Shown one piece after another: positions 1 through 7,775 of a stretch of 64,000 nt of DNA. Each line of letters starts with the position of its first letter. The first letter of the stretch is position 1. Origin of the DNA: Kineococcus mangrovi. GTDB lineage: Bacteria; Actinomycetota; Actinomycetes; Actinomycetales; Kineococcaceae. The position numbers and the translations under genes were made by a program. The stretch is taken from NCBI RefSeq assembly GCF_041320705.1, contig NZ_JBGGTQ010000009.1, positions 124,001 to 188,000 of the forward strand. The letters run 5' to 3'. The notes below the pieces were generated by a model. The model was given only the letters and a program-made list of their open reading frames with translations, was not told where the DNA came from and did not search any database.

Positions 1-14
1 ACCCGGCCATCGAC

Positions 15-49
15 ATGTGCGTGAAGTCCGACCATGCGGACGGCGCCAT
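15..49. repeat. Direct repeat copy A flanking the IS110 element
   Basis: A 25-bp segment beginning ATGTGCGTGAAGTCC (15-39) recurs exactly at 1769-1793. After a two-base difference, GGCGCCAT (42-49) also recurs at 1796-1803. The two 35-bp copies lie in the same orientation, about 1.75 kb apart, and bracket the transposase. This is seen directly in the sequence. They could be element ends, a repeated target, or relics of a second insertion; IS110 elements do not normally make long target duplications. Confidence 0.85.
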
Positions 50-166
50 AGTGATTCGTTCTGCGAGTCGGATCAGGCCGGACGGAGACCCATAGGGGTC
101 TTGTCGTAGGGACGTCCCCCTGGTGCGCTACTCGGGCTTGGTGTCCCAGCGCAGAAGGAGGACGTC
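50..166 (+). other. 5' non-coding flank of the transposase, possible bridge-RNA region
   Basis: This is untranslated sequence between the left direct repeat and the transposase start. It contains a hairpin with a 6-bp stem (AGACCC/GGGTCT, 86-101, four-base loop) and the palindrome GGGACGTCCC (109-118). Known IS110 elements such as IS621 encode a structured bridge RNA upstream of the gene, so this position fits; the assignment is inference. The strong GAAGGAGG just before 167 is the transposase ribosome-binding site. Confidence 0.3.
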
Positions 167-1516
167 GTGAACAACCGTAGCCAGATCTCTCATGGTGACA
201 AGAGCCGCAACACCCGCCTGGGACGCCTGCGGGATCTCGTCCCGGTGACCAGCGCCATCGTCGGCATCGACCTGGCCGACGCTAAGCAGATGGTCGTGGT
301 CTGCGATCACGACTCCCGCGTCCTGGCCCGCAAGACCTTCCGCGTCCGGGCCTGGGACCTCGGTGCGGCGCTGGACTGGGCCGGGCAGAAAGCAGCGACC
401 GCCGGCTTCGCGGGCGTGACGGTGGCCTGTGAGCCGACCGGGCATCGGTGGCGGATCCTGGGCCAGCTGGCCGCGGAGCGGGACATGGCCTTCGTCTGCG
501 TGCAGCCGCTGATCTCGGCCTGGGCCAGGCGCGGGGAGGACCTGACGACGGACAAGACCGATGAGAAGGACGCGGTGATCATCGCCCGCCTGACCGCGCA
601 GCTGCGCTGCTACGTCCCCGAGGTCGTGGATGAGACGTGGGGCCGACTGCGTCACCTCGGAGCCCGCCGGGAACGACTGGTGGTCGAGCTGACCGCGCAG
701 GTCCAGCAGATGCGGGATCTGTTGGAGTGCGTCTGGCCGGCGGCGTTGACCGCGGCGAACTACCCGTTCCGCTCGACGACGTGGGCGGCGACCATGACGG
801 TCATCCTCGACCGCGACGGCGGGGACTTCACCCGCACCAAGCGGTTGGGCCTGGATCGGTTGGAGAACCTGGTTCGCAAGGAGGTGATCCGTTGGGGTGC
901 TGAGAAACCGGGGCTGCGGATCACCCGGAACCTCTTCGCTGCCCTGGATGATCGGGCTGGGGTCATCGCCCACCGCCGCGGGGCGTTGGAACGGGTGGAG
1001 TTCCTCCTGGCGGACTGGCTGGAGACCCGCCGACGTCGCCTTGAGGTCGAGCAGCGCATGGTCGCAGTCCTCGACGGGTTGGAGCTGACCGAACTGGTCA
1101 CCTCGATCCCGGGCTTGAGCGCCATCGGGGCGGCGACGATCCTGGCCGAGACCGGTGATCCACACCGGTTCAGCTCCGCGCGGGCACTGGTCAAACACGC
1201 CGGCCTCGCTCCGCGCGAGCGTTCCTCGGGGACGTTCGTGGGCCGGACGAAGGTGACCGGCCAGGGCCGGCCGGGATTGCGGTTGGCGGCTTGGCGCGGG
1301 ATCTGGGGAACGCTGCGTGTCAACCCTGTTCACGCTGCCCGCTACACGCATCTGACGACGCGGGGGCACAACCGGCTCAAACCCACCCAAGCCCAGGCTG
1401 CGGTCGCGGCGGCGTTGTTGCGGCAGTTGCACGCGGTGATCGTCACTGGCCGGTCCTGGGATCCCGACGTCGCCACCTTCGGCTCGCGTCGGCGTCCGGT
1501 GGAGGTCGCCGCCTGA
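167..1516 (+). CDS. IS110 family transposase (DEDD)
   Basis: A 449-aa RNA-guided type transposase/recombinase that mobilises its own element. The N-terminal RuvC-like DEDD domain shows D35 (in VGIDLADAK), E89 (ACEPTGH) and D132/D135 (DKTDEKDA). The C-terminal Tnp_20 domain (about 308-395) carries SIPGLSAIGA, HAGLAPRE and a serine pair S353/S354 where the family has its catalytic serine. The GTG start follows GAAGGAGG by 5 nt. Length is at the upper end for the family, and all catalytic positions are present, so the enzyme appears intact. Confidence 0.95.
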   Translation: MNNRSQISHGDKSRNTRLGRLRDLVPVTSAIVGIDLADAKQMVVVCDHDSRVLARKTFRVRAWDLGAALDWAGQKAATAGFAGVTVACEPTGHRWRILGQLAAERDMAFVCVQPLISAWARRGEDLTTDKTDEKDAVIIARLTAQLRCYVPEVVDETWGRLRHLGARRERLVVELTAQVQQMRDLLECVWPAALTAANYPFRSTTWAATMTVILDRDGGDFTRTKRLGLDRLENLVRKEVIRWGAEKPGLRITRNLFAALDDRAGVIAHRRGALERVEFLLADWLETRRRRLEVEQRMVAVLDGLELTELVTSIPGLSAIGAATILAETGDPHRFSSARALVKHAGLAPRERSSGTFVGRTKVTGQGRPGLRLAAWRGIWGTLRVNPVHAARYTHLTTRGHNRLKPTQAQAAVAAALLRQLHAVIVTGRSWDPDVATFGSRRRPVEVAA

Positions 1517-1768
1517 GGACCTGACCGGGGAAGTCCAGTCGCCGCTGGGGGACTCAGCGCGCCACGTTCTGCATCACCCGCTGGTGGGGCGAGCTCCTCT
1601 CGCCATCGAGGCCGAATCTTGGACCTCGCCGCACATCTTGAGCAGCCCCGCCCGTCGTCTCTTCAACCCGATCACACGCTGCTGGGCGCGAGCCCCGTCA
1701 TCGCTATGCAGGGCACCGACGATGAGTAGGGCACTCCGCCAGGACTTGACGCAGAACGTCTCACGCTG
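1517..1768. other. 3' non-coding flank of the IS110 gene
   Basis: About 250 bp without a convincing gene lie between the transposase stop and the right direct repeat. Short open frames on both strands (about 60-70 codons) match no family I recognise and are probably spurious. The stretch is expected to contain the right end of the element; in IS1111-type relatives the bridge RNA lies on this side. Confidence 0.4.
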
Positions 1769-1783
1769 ATGTGCGTGAAGTCC
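1742..1783. repeat. Hairpin overlapping the right direct repeat
   Basis: GGACTTGACGC (1742-1752) pairs with GCGTGAAGTCC (1773-1783) at 10 of 11 positions around a 20-nt loop. The right arm lies inside the direct repeat, so the left copy at 15-49 lacks the partner arm within this window. Such a subterminal structure could mark an element end; that role is inferred. Confidence 0.5.
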
Positions 1784-1803
1784 GACCATGCGGGTGGCGC
1801 CAT
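1769..1803. repeat. Direct repeat copy B flanking the IS110 element
   Basis: This is the second copy of the repeat at 15-49: 25 identical bases (1769-1793), a GT in place of AC, then GGCGCCAT. It lies just before the ECF sigma factor promoter region. Confidence 0.85.
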
Positions 1804-1944
1804 GATCGCGGGGCCGGCTCAGGACGGTGGCGAGTCCAACCCCGACGACCGCCCGCGCCTCCGAATCTCAGGACGATCACCTGTAACCGGCGACCGGCTG
1901 GAGACACTGGCAGCAGTGTGAGCAGCTACCAGCCGGAGGCGGTC

Positions 1945-2604
1945 ATGGACGCGGAGAGCCGCTTCACCGCGCTCTACCAGGCCCACTACGGCCGCGTCCT
2001 GGCGTACGCCCGCCGCCGCGTGGACGAGGAGACCGCCCGGGACGTCACCGCGGAGACCTTCGCCGTGGCCTGGCGCCGGCTGGAGGAGCCCACCGTCTCC
2101 AGCACTCTGTCGCTCGCCTCGGCGCAGTTGCCGTGGCTGTACGCCACCGCCCGCCGGGTCCTGGCCAACCAGCTGCGCCGCGACCATCACCGCCACCACC
2201 TCGACCTCACGGCCCTGGCCGCCGCGGCCGCCGGTGTCCCGGTCCTCACCGATCCCGCCGCCGGGGTCGTCGAGCGCGACGCCGTCCTACGGGCCCTGGC
2301 CCGCTTGACCCCCCGTGACCAGGAGGTCCTGCAGCTGAGCACCTGGGAAGAGCTGGACCCGACGACCGGGGCCGCGGTCCTCGGCTGCTCACCGACCGCG
2401 TTCAAGGTGCGGCTGCACCGGGCCCGGCGCCGGCTGCAGGTGGCGTTGCAACGCGACGACGAACTCGACCACCGCAGCGGTGCGCGCGTTCACGACGTCC
2501 AGCCACGGGCTTCACGCCCTGTGGTGCCACCAGGACCTGCGACGGTCTCCGGCGGTCCCGACCGCCGGACGTCGCGTTCCACGACCACTCAGGAGCCCCA
2601 GTGA
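1945..2604 (+). CDS. RNA polymerase ECF-type sigma factor
   Basis: A 219-aa extracytoplasmic-function sigma factor that would direct RNA polymerase to a small regulon. Region 2 (about 8-75: FTALYQAHYGRVLAYARRR, then ARDVTAETFAVAWRR) and region 4 (about 118-168: RALARLTPRDQEVLQLSTW, ending in a TAFKVRLHRARRRL helix) are clear. The ATG at 1945 is chosen because GGAGG lies 5 nt upstream; the frame is open further upstream but without a good site. A roughly 50-residue low-complexity tail follows region 4. Its stop overlaps the next gene by GTGA, so the two are cotranslated. Confidence 0.9.
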   Translation: MDAESRFTALYQAHYGRVLAYARRRVDEETARDVTAETFAVAWRRLEEPTVSSTLSLASAQLPWLYATARRVLANQLRRDHHRHHLDLTALAAAAAGVPVLTDPAAGVVERDAVLRALARLTPRDQEVLQLSTWEELDPTTGAAVLGCSPTAFKVRLHRARRRLQVALQRDDELDHRSGARVHDVQPRASRPVVPPGPATVSGGPDRRTSRSTTTQEPQ

Positions 2605-3845
2605 GCACCGATGACCGCCGTCGTCCCGTCTCATCGGCTCAGGCGCTGCAGGAGTTGCGCCGGGCCAACCCGGTGCCGGCGGCCGACGTGGTCGACGCCC
2701 GCACCGATCTGCGCGCCAGCTACGACCTGGACCGCATCCTCATCGGTGACATCACCCCCGACGACCTCGACGTCGCCCGCCTCGAGGAGTTCTCGCCCCA
2801 GAACCCCGGGGCCCGCCACCTGCCCGGCGCGCGGGACGACTCGGGCACCTCGGTGACCACGCTGCGCCCGCGCCGGGACCCCCGCACCCCCGCGGGGGTG
2901 GGCCGGCCCCCGTGGAGGCGCTCAGGCCCACGCCTGGCCGCCGCCGCGGTCGCGGTCGCGGTCGCGATCACCGTCGGCGTCGGCATCGCCCAGCCGGGCT
3001 CCGCGCCCGTCGCGCGGGCCGAAACCCCACCGGCCCTGGTCATCGATGCACCGGCCGCGAGGACGTCGGGCACCGGCACCCTGCAGCAGATGGCGCAGCT
3101 CGCCGCCGCGCAGCCGGCTCTGCCGGCGGCCAAGTGGCGCTACTTCTGCAGCATCGACTACAGCACCGTCACCTCCTACTACCGCAACGACAACGGTGAG
3201 GACGTCACCGCCGTCCAGGTCGTCCCGGGTCGCAGCGAGGTGTGGCTGGCCGCCGACGGCGCCGCGCACCGGCGGATGGTCAGTGCCGGGGGGTCGAAGG
3301 CGTGGAGCAGTGACGGCACGATCGACCCCAGCCTCATCGACCCCGCCGGCACCACCACCGATGACGTCACCTACGCCGGGCAGGACAGTGCCCAGGACCT
3401 GCCCACCGACCCCGTCGCGTTGAAGGCGCAACTGGACCGGGAGGAGCCGGCCCCCGAGGGCGGGAAGGTCTCCGGCTACCTCAGCGACCTGTACAACCGT
3501 TTCAGCGCGGGTCTGCCCACTCCGGCGCAGCAGGCCGCGATCTGGCAGGTGCTGGCCGACACCGACGACCTCGACTACCTGGGCACGACCACCGACCGCG
3601 CCGGCCGGGCGGCGCTGGTCGTCTCCTACGACACCACCGGCACCATCGCCGGGCAGAAGCGCTACCAGCTCCTGATCGACCCCGGCACCGGTCTGCTGCT
3701 GGCTCATGAGGAGATCGCCTTGAAGACCTCCGCGATGTGGGCCCAACAGGCGCCGGCGGTGATGGGCGGCACCACCTGGCTGGCGGCCGCGTCCGCGGAC
3801 AGCCTCGACGTCCCACCGGCGACGGGGACCATCCCACGCGGATGA
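2601..3845 (+). CDS. CU044_5270-like membrane protein, probable sigma-factor partner
   Basis: A 414-aa protein with a cytoplasmic N-terminus (1-110), one membrane segment (about 111-130, Ala/Val-rich) and a large extracytoplasmic C-terminal domain. The layout and sequence resemble the CU044_5270 family that accompanies actinobacterial ECF sigma factors. It starts at GTG inside the sigma gene stop (GTGA) with AGGAG upstream. An anti-sigma or sensor role is inferred from position; no zinc-binding HXXXCXXC anti-sigma motif is visible. Confidence 0.75.
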   Translation: MSTDDRRRPVSSAQALQELRRANPVPAADVVDARTDLRASYDLDRILIGDITPDDLDVARLEEFSPQNPGARHLPGARDDSGTSVTTLRPRRDPRTPAGVGRPPWRRSGPRLAAAAVAVAVAITVGVGIAQPGSAPVARAETPPALVIDAPAARTSGTGTLQQMAQLAAAQPALPAAKWRYFCSIDYSTVTSYYRNDNGEDVTAVQVVPGRSEVWLAADGAAHRRMVSAGGSKAWSSDGTIDPSLIDPAGTTTDDVTYAGQDSAQDLPTDPVALKAQLDREEPAPEGGKVSGYLSDLYNRFSAGLPTPAQQAAIWQVLADTDDLDYLGTTTDRAGRAALVVSYDTTGTIAGQKRYQLLIDPGTGLLLAHEEIALKTSAMWAQQAPAVMGGTTWLAAASADSLDVPPATGTIPRG

Positions 3846-4016
3846 GGCCCGCGAGTCAGGCCTACTGGTGTGGTTCGCAGCTGAGTGGGGCGCGCAGGCA
3901 CGATCGTGACGTCGTCGACGTCCTGGTCAGCGGGATGACCGTGCGCTCCGCGCACACCGCGGCGTGTCAGTGTGGTCGCGCGGTGCGCGGCGTGACCACA
4001 CGTCGCCCAGAGGCGT

Positions 4017-4317
4017 TCAGACGCTGGGCGTTTGCCCGGTGATCGGCCACAGGTCCAGCCGCACGACGAAGTCCGGCAACGCCTCCTGCCAGGCCAACAG
4101 GTCCTGCACCAGCGAGCCGGGCAGATGCAGCCGCTCGAGGTAGCCACGTCCGAGGCAGGCACCGACCCCGACCCACAGGGGGTGGGAGCGAGGTGATCGC
4201 TGTGAGCACCAGTGATCCGACCTGTTCGTCCACGGCGGGCACCACGGGGCCCACGGTGTCAGGTCCGGGCTCGGGAGGCGCTTGCGGCGCCCGCGCGACC
4301 GTCCGCGGATCGGTCAC
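4017..4317 (-). pseudogene. Broken minus-strand gene, function unknown
   Basis: Reading leftwards, a GTG-started frame (from 4317) runs through VPAVDEQVGSLVLTAITSL. Coding character then switches frame near a C-run at about 4180 and continues as WVGVGACLGRGYLERLHLPG and on to VRLDLWPITGQTPSV before a TGA at 4017-4019. Codons in both parts carry strong third-position G/C, unlike random sequence. A single frameshift would join them into a protein of about 100 aa. I do not recognise the family. Confidence 0.45.
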
Positions 4318-4398
4318 TCGTTCACTGGACCCGCGACGTCGAAGGCGACCCGCCGGCAGTCAGGCACGCCTTCCCACCCGCAGATCCGAGGAGCCCCG

Positions 4399-4866
4399 TT
4401 CCTGGGGCAGTTCCGCGCTGCGGTCGTCGTCACGGTGGTCGGGGTCGTGGCCCAGCTCGTCGTCGGCACCACCGCGGGGTACGGGTTCGCCCGCACGCGC
4501 TTCCGCGGTGGCGACGTGCTGCTGGGGCTCGTCCTGTCGGTGCTCGTGGTCCCTTCCCAGGTCCACCGCTGGCGCAGCACCGGATCGTCCAGGCCCTCGG
4601 GCTGCTCGACGGCCTCGGCGGGCTGGGGCTGCCCGGGTCCTCCAGCGCGTTCGGCACCTCCCTGGTGCGCCCCACCCTGAGCGTCCTGGCCACCACCTCG
4701 ACGTCGTGCTGTCGGTGGGGCCGGCCACCCTCGTCAGCGACCGCACGACGGACGACCCCGTCGTCGTGGCCGCCAGCCTGCTGGCGAAGGCACCGGTCCT
4801 GGCCCCCTTTGTGCTCCTGCAGCGGCGGGTCGTGGACGGGCCGGCCGGCTCAGGGCTGAAGTGGGC
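4399..4866 (+). pseudogene. Decayed sugar ABC transporter permease (MalG/UgpE type)
   Basis: Three consecutive fragments in three different frames match successive parts of a CUT1 permease: AAVVVTVVGVVAQLVVGTTA to VVPSQV (about 4414-4563), then IVQALGLLDGLGGLGLPG with SSAFGTSLVR (about 4580-4675), then VVVAASLLAKAPVLAPFVLL to GSGLK (about 4763-4860). The EAA-loop region between the second and third parts is missing. The intact homologue in this window is the permease at 52001-52903, which shows the same blocks in order. It is clearly non-functional. Confidence 0.75.
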
Positions 4867-4896
4867 GGCCGGTGCGGGCGCCCGTAGGCTGCCTTC

Positions 4897-5721
4897 GTGA
4901 GTGGGGGTCTGCAGGGCGTGCTCGTGGCGCTCGACGTCGACGGGACCGTGGTCGACCTGGACGAGTCGTTGTCCGACCGCGTGCGCGAGGCGGTGGGCCG
5001 GGTTGCCGCCGGTGGGGCCCACGTCGTCGTCGCGACGGGACGTTCGCTGCACGGGACGCTGCCGGTCCTGCAGCGGCTGGGCCTGCGCGAGGGGTTCGCG
5101 GTGTGCTCCAACGGGGCCGTCACCGTCCAGCTCGACCCCGCCGCCGAGGACGGCTACCGCGTGGTGTCCCTGCACACGTTCGACCCCTCCGGGGTCGCCG
5201 GGGTGCTGCGCGAGCAGTTGCCCGCCGGGTTGTTCGCGGTGGAGGTCCTGGGGCGCGGCTACAAGCTGACGGCCCCCTTCCCCGACGGGGAGCTCACGGG
5301 GGAGATGCACGTCGTCCCCTTCGACGACCTGTTCGCCGAACCCGTCCTGCGCGTCATCATCCGCAGCCCCGAGCACACCTCCGCGGAGTTCTCCCGCCTC
5401 GTCGACGAGATCGGCCTGCACGGCGTGGCCTACTCCGTGGGGTGGACCGCCTGGCTCGACCTCGCCCCGGACGGCGTGACGAAGGCCAGCGCGCTGGAGG
5501 AGGTCCGGTTGCGGCTCGACGTCGAGCCGGGCCGGACCCTCGCCGTCGGCGACGGCCGCAACGACGTCGAGATGCTGCGGTGGGCCGAGCGCGGGGTGGC
5601 CATGGGCAACGCCCCCGCCGAGGTGCAGGCGGTCGCGGACGAGGTCACCGGCACGGTCGGCGACGACGGTCTCGCCCAGGTGCTCGAGGAGCTCCTCGCC
5701 GCGGGGCCCACCGCCGCCTGA
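4897..5721 (+). CDS. HAD-superfamily hydrolase, Cof type
   Basis: A 274-aa cytoplasmic phosphatase of the Cof/HAD-IIB group, which dephosphorylate small metabolites such as sugar phosphates. Motif I is DVDGT (13-17), motif II ATGRS, and motif IV is GDGRNDVEML near the C-terminus with the usual capping domain between. The GTG start lies 31 bp after the permease pseudogene. Substrate cannot be read from sequence. A paralogue of the same type lies at 7776-8669, with the same GD..ND.EMLRWA motif IV and DDG.AQVLE.LL ending. Confidence 0.88.
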   Translation: MSGGLQGVLVALDVDGTVVDLDESLSDRVREAVGRVAAGGAHVVVATGRSLHGTLPVLQRLGLREGFAVCSNGAVTVQLDPAAEDGYRVVSLHTFDPSGVAGVLREQLPAGLFAVEVLGRGYKLTAPFPDGELTGEMHVVPFDDLFAEPVLRVIIRSPEHTSAEFSRLVDEIGLHGVAYSVGWTAWLDLAPDGVTKASALEEVRLRLDVEPGRTLAVGDGRNDVEMLRWAERGVAMGNAPAEVQAVADEVTGTVGDDGLAQVLEELLAAGPTAA

Positions 5722-5756
5722 CCCGCGGCCGCCCCGCCGCGGTCACCCGCCCGGGA

Positions 5757-5787
5757 GGGTCGAGCTGGGAAGGGTCGAGCTGGAACG
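5757..5787 (+). repeat. 15-bp tandem repeat upstream of the chemoreceptor gene
   Basis: GGGTCGAGCTGG occurs at 5757-5768 and again at 5772-5783, a 15-bp period, in the leader between the HAD gene and the chemoreceptor. It could be a regulator-binding site or chance. Confidence 0.4.
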
Positions 5788-5868
5788 GTCAAGCCCCGAC
5801 CTCCACCGGCCGATGACTGCAGGGTTGGAAGAAACCGGCGCAGCAGCACAGGCGTCCCCGCCCACCAG

Positions 5869-7473
5869 GTGCCGCGGGACGGAGACGGGGATCCCATGTT
5901 CCGAGCGACCGTGGCACGGAGGGCGGCCGAGTCGACGGCGGGGCAGGTCCAGGCGGCCGAGGCCGACCTGGAGGCCGTGACCGACCTCGTGCAGGCCCTG
6001 CAGGAGGCCCGGACCCCCGAGGCGGCGGTCGAGACGGCGCTGAGCACCATCCGCGCCCGCTTCGGCTGGGCCTACGGCTCGTTCTGGCGGCTGGAGCACC
6101 GTGCCGGTGCCGAACCCGTCCTCGTGTTCGCCCAGGACAGCGGCCAGGCGGGGGAGGACTTCCGGCGCGTGACGCTGTCGGCGTCCTTCGCGGAGGGGGT
6201 CGGGTTGTCGGGGCGGGCGTGGCGCCAGCGCGACCTCGTCCACGTCGCCGACCTCGGTGAGCTCACCGACTGCGTCCGCGCCCCCGTCGCCCAGCGCGCC
6301 GGGATCCGTTCGGGGATCTGCTTCCCCGTCCTCGAGGCCGGTGCCGTCGTCGGGACGATGGACTTCTTCACCACCGAGCGCGTCACGCTGTCCCCGGGCC
6401 GCTCCGCGGTGCTGCGGACGGTGGCCACGCTGGTGTCCACGACGCTGGCCCGGCTGGCCGAGGCGGTCCGCCAGGAGAAGGCGGCCCAGGACGTCGCCGC
6501 GGTGTCCACCCTCATCCACGAGCTGACCGCCGCCACGAGCGAGGAGCACGCCCTCCGGGTGGCGCTCGACACGATCCGCGCCGACTTCGACTGGCAGTAC
6601 GGCTCGTTCTGGCGGCTGGACGAGACCGGCCCGGTGTCGGGTCACGTCCTGCGCTTCGAGCTGGAGTCCGGCGACGCCGGCCCGGAGTTCCGGCAGGTGA
6701 CGTTGCAGGCGTCGTTCGCCAAGGGCGTCGGGCTGTCGGGCCGCACGTGGGCCCGGCAGGACCTGGTGTTCGTCGAGGACCTCGGGGAGATGACCGACTG
6801 CGTGCGCGCACCCGTGGCGCAGCGGGCCGGGGTGAAGTCGGGTGTCTGCCTGCCCGTCGTCGTCGGTGGCCGGGTCGTGGGGACGATGGACTTCTTCGCC
6901 ACCCGCACCCTCGTGATGTCCGACAGCCGGAGCGCCGCGCTGCGCAACACCGCCTTCCTCGTCGGTCAGGTCATGGAGCGCTTCGCCGCGGCCGGCCGGC
7001 TGGCCCACGCCGGGGGCGAACTGCTCTCCTCCATCGAGGAGGTCGAGCGCAACGTCGTGGTCGCGACCGGCGTCGCCGCGCACGGCGAGGCGCTGGCCGC
7101 GGAGGCCAACGCGGAGGTCGCCGCGCTGGAGGAGGCCTCGGCGGAGATCAACGACGTCGTCCGCGCGATCCAGTCGATCGCCGCGCAGACGAAGCTGCTC
7201 GCGCTCAACGCGACGATCGAGGCGGCCCGCGCGGGGGAGGCCGGGCGGGGTTTCGCGATCGTCGCCGAGGAGGTCAAGGAACTGTCCGGGGAGACCGAGC
7301 GCGCCACGAGCAGCGTCGGCAGCCGGGTCGCGACCATCCAGGCGCGGGTGGGGGCGGTGACGTCGTCCCTGGCGCAGATCAGCACCGCCGTGGAGGAGAT
7401 CAACCAGACGCAGTCCGTCATCGGCGGTGTGCTGACCGAGCAGTTCGCGGTGACCCGCGACATCCTCGGGTGA
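5869..7473 (+). CDS. Soluble methyl-accepting chemotaxis protein with two GAF domains
   Basis: A 534-aa cytoplasmic chemoreceptor-like protein without membrane segments. GAF1 (about 40-180) and GAF2 (about 215-350) are near-copies, each with YGSFWRL, a GVGLSGR.W block, [13 protein letters not shown] and GTMDFF. The C-terminal third is an MCP signalling hairpin with [20 protein letters not shown] and [11 protein letters not shown]. Conserved cysteines in both GAF copies (DCVRAPV and the C of GICFP/GVCLP) could serve in ligand or redox sensing. An ATG at 5896 with GGAG upstream is an alternative start. No che genes lie nearby, so the partner kinase is elsewhere. Confidence 0.88.
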   Translation: MPRDGDGDPMFRATVARRAAESTAGQVQAAEADLEAVTDLVQALQEARTPEAAVETALSTIRARFGWAYGSFWRLEHRAGAEPVLVFAQDSGQAGEDFRRVTLSASFAEGVGLSGRAWRQRDLVHVADLGELTDCVRAPVAQRAGIRSGICFPVLEAGAVVGTMDFFTTERVTLSPGRSAVLRTVATLVSTTLARLAEAVRQEKAAQDVAAVSTLIHELTAATSEEHALRVALDTIRADFDWQYGSFWRLDETGPVSGHVLRFELESGDAGPEFRQVTLQASFAKGVGLSGRTWARQDLVFVEDLGEMTDCVRAPVAQRAGVKSGVCLPVVVGGRVVGTMDFFATRTLVMSDSRSAALRNTAFLVGQVMERFAAAGRLAHAGGELLSSIEEVERNVVVATGVAAHGEALAAEANAEVAALEEASAEINDVVRAIQSIAAQTKLLALNATIEAARAGEAGRGFAIVAEEVKELSGETERATSSVGSRVATIQARVGAVTSSLAQISTAVEEINQTQSVIGGVLTEQFAVTRDILG

Positions 7474-7495
7474 CGTCGACCTGACGGCCCGTCCC

Positions 7496-7525
7496 CCCGC
7501 CCCCCTCCGGGAGGAGGGGGGCGGG
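7496..7525. terminator. Strong hairpin terminator after the chemoreceptor gene
   Basis: A perfect 13-bp stem (7496-7508 with 7513-7525, G/C-rich around CCCCCTCC/GGAGGGGG) with a 4-nt loop begins 22 bp after the stop. There is no T-run, which is common in high-GC actinomycetes. Confidence 0.75.
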
Positions 7526-7775
7526 CGCGCAGGGACCGCACCTTCGGCGGGTGGGATCCCCGCGGCACGTCCGGGACCGTGGTGACCGGTGCCGCCCGGT
7601 CGGCCCGCACCTCGGGGGAGGTGGGTCGTCGGGCGGTGAGGTCGGGGACGGCGAGGTCGGGGGCGCCGGTCCCGGGTGCCGGACGGCGGCGAGCGCGCCG
7701 CGCCAGGGGGACGAGCGCGTCCGGTGCCCGGACCGCGCCACCCGGGGCCCGCCGCACGGGTGCGAGGATGGGACG
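7526..7775. other. Intergenic region before the second HAD gene
   Basis: About 250 bp with no supported gene. It contains a loose repeat of GAGGTCGGG (around 7640-7665). The open frame running through it belongs to the downstream HAD gene frame but has no ribosome-binding site or conserved residues before 7776. Confidence 0.5.

Larger units (their letters stand above)
15..1803 (+). mobile_element. IS110-family insertion element, approximate extent
   Basis: The element is defined by a complete IS110-type transposase (167-1516) and by 35-bp direct repeats at 15-49 and 1769-1803. The 1.75-kb repeat-to-repeat distance falls within the usual IS110 size range. There are no obvious terminal inverted repeats, as expected for the family. 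The true ends cannot be fixed from one copy. The non-coding flanks (about 150 bp upstream, about 250 bp downstream of the gene) are where IS110 elements encode their bridge RNA. Confidence 0.6.

Noticed and set aside
1584-1769. Small open frames in the IS110 downstream flank
   Set aside because: Both strands give about 60-70 codons without motifs or ribosome-binding sites, within expected element-end sequence.
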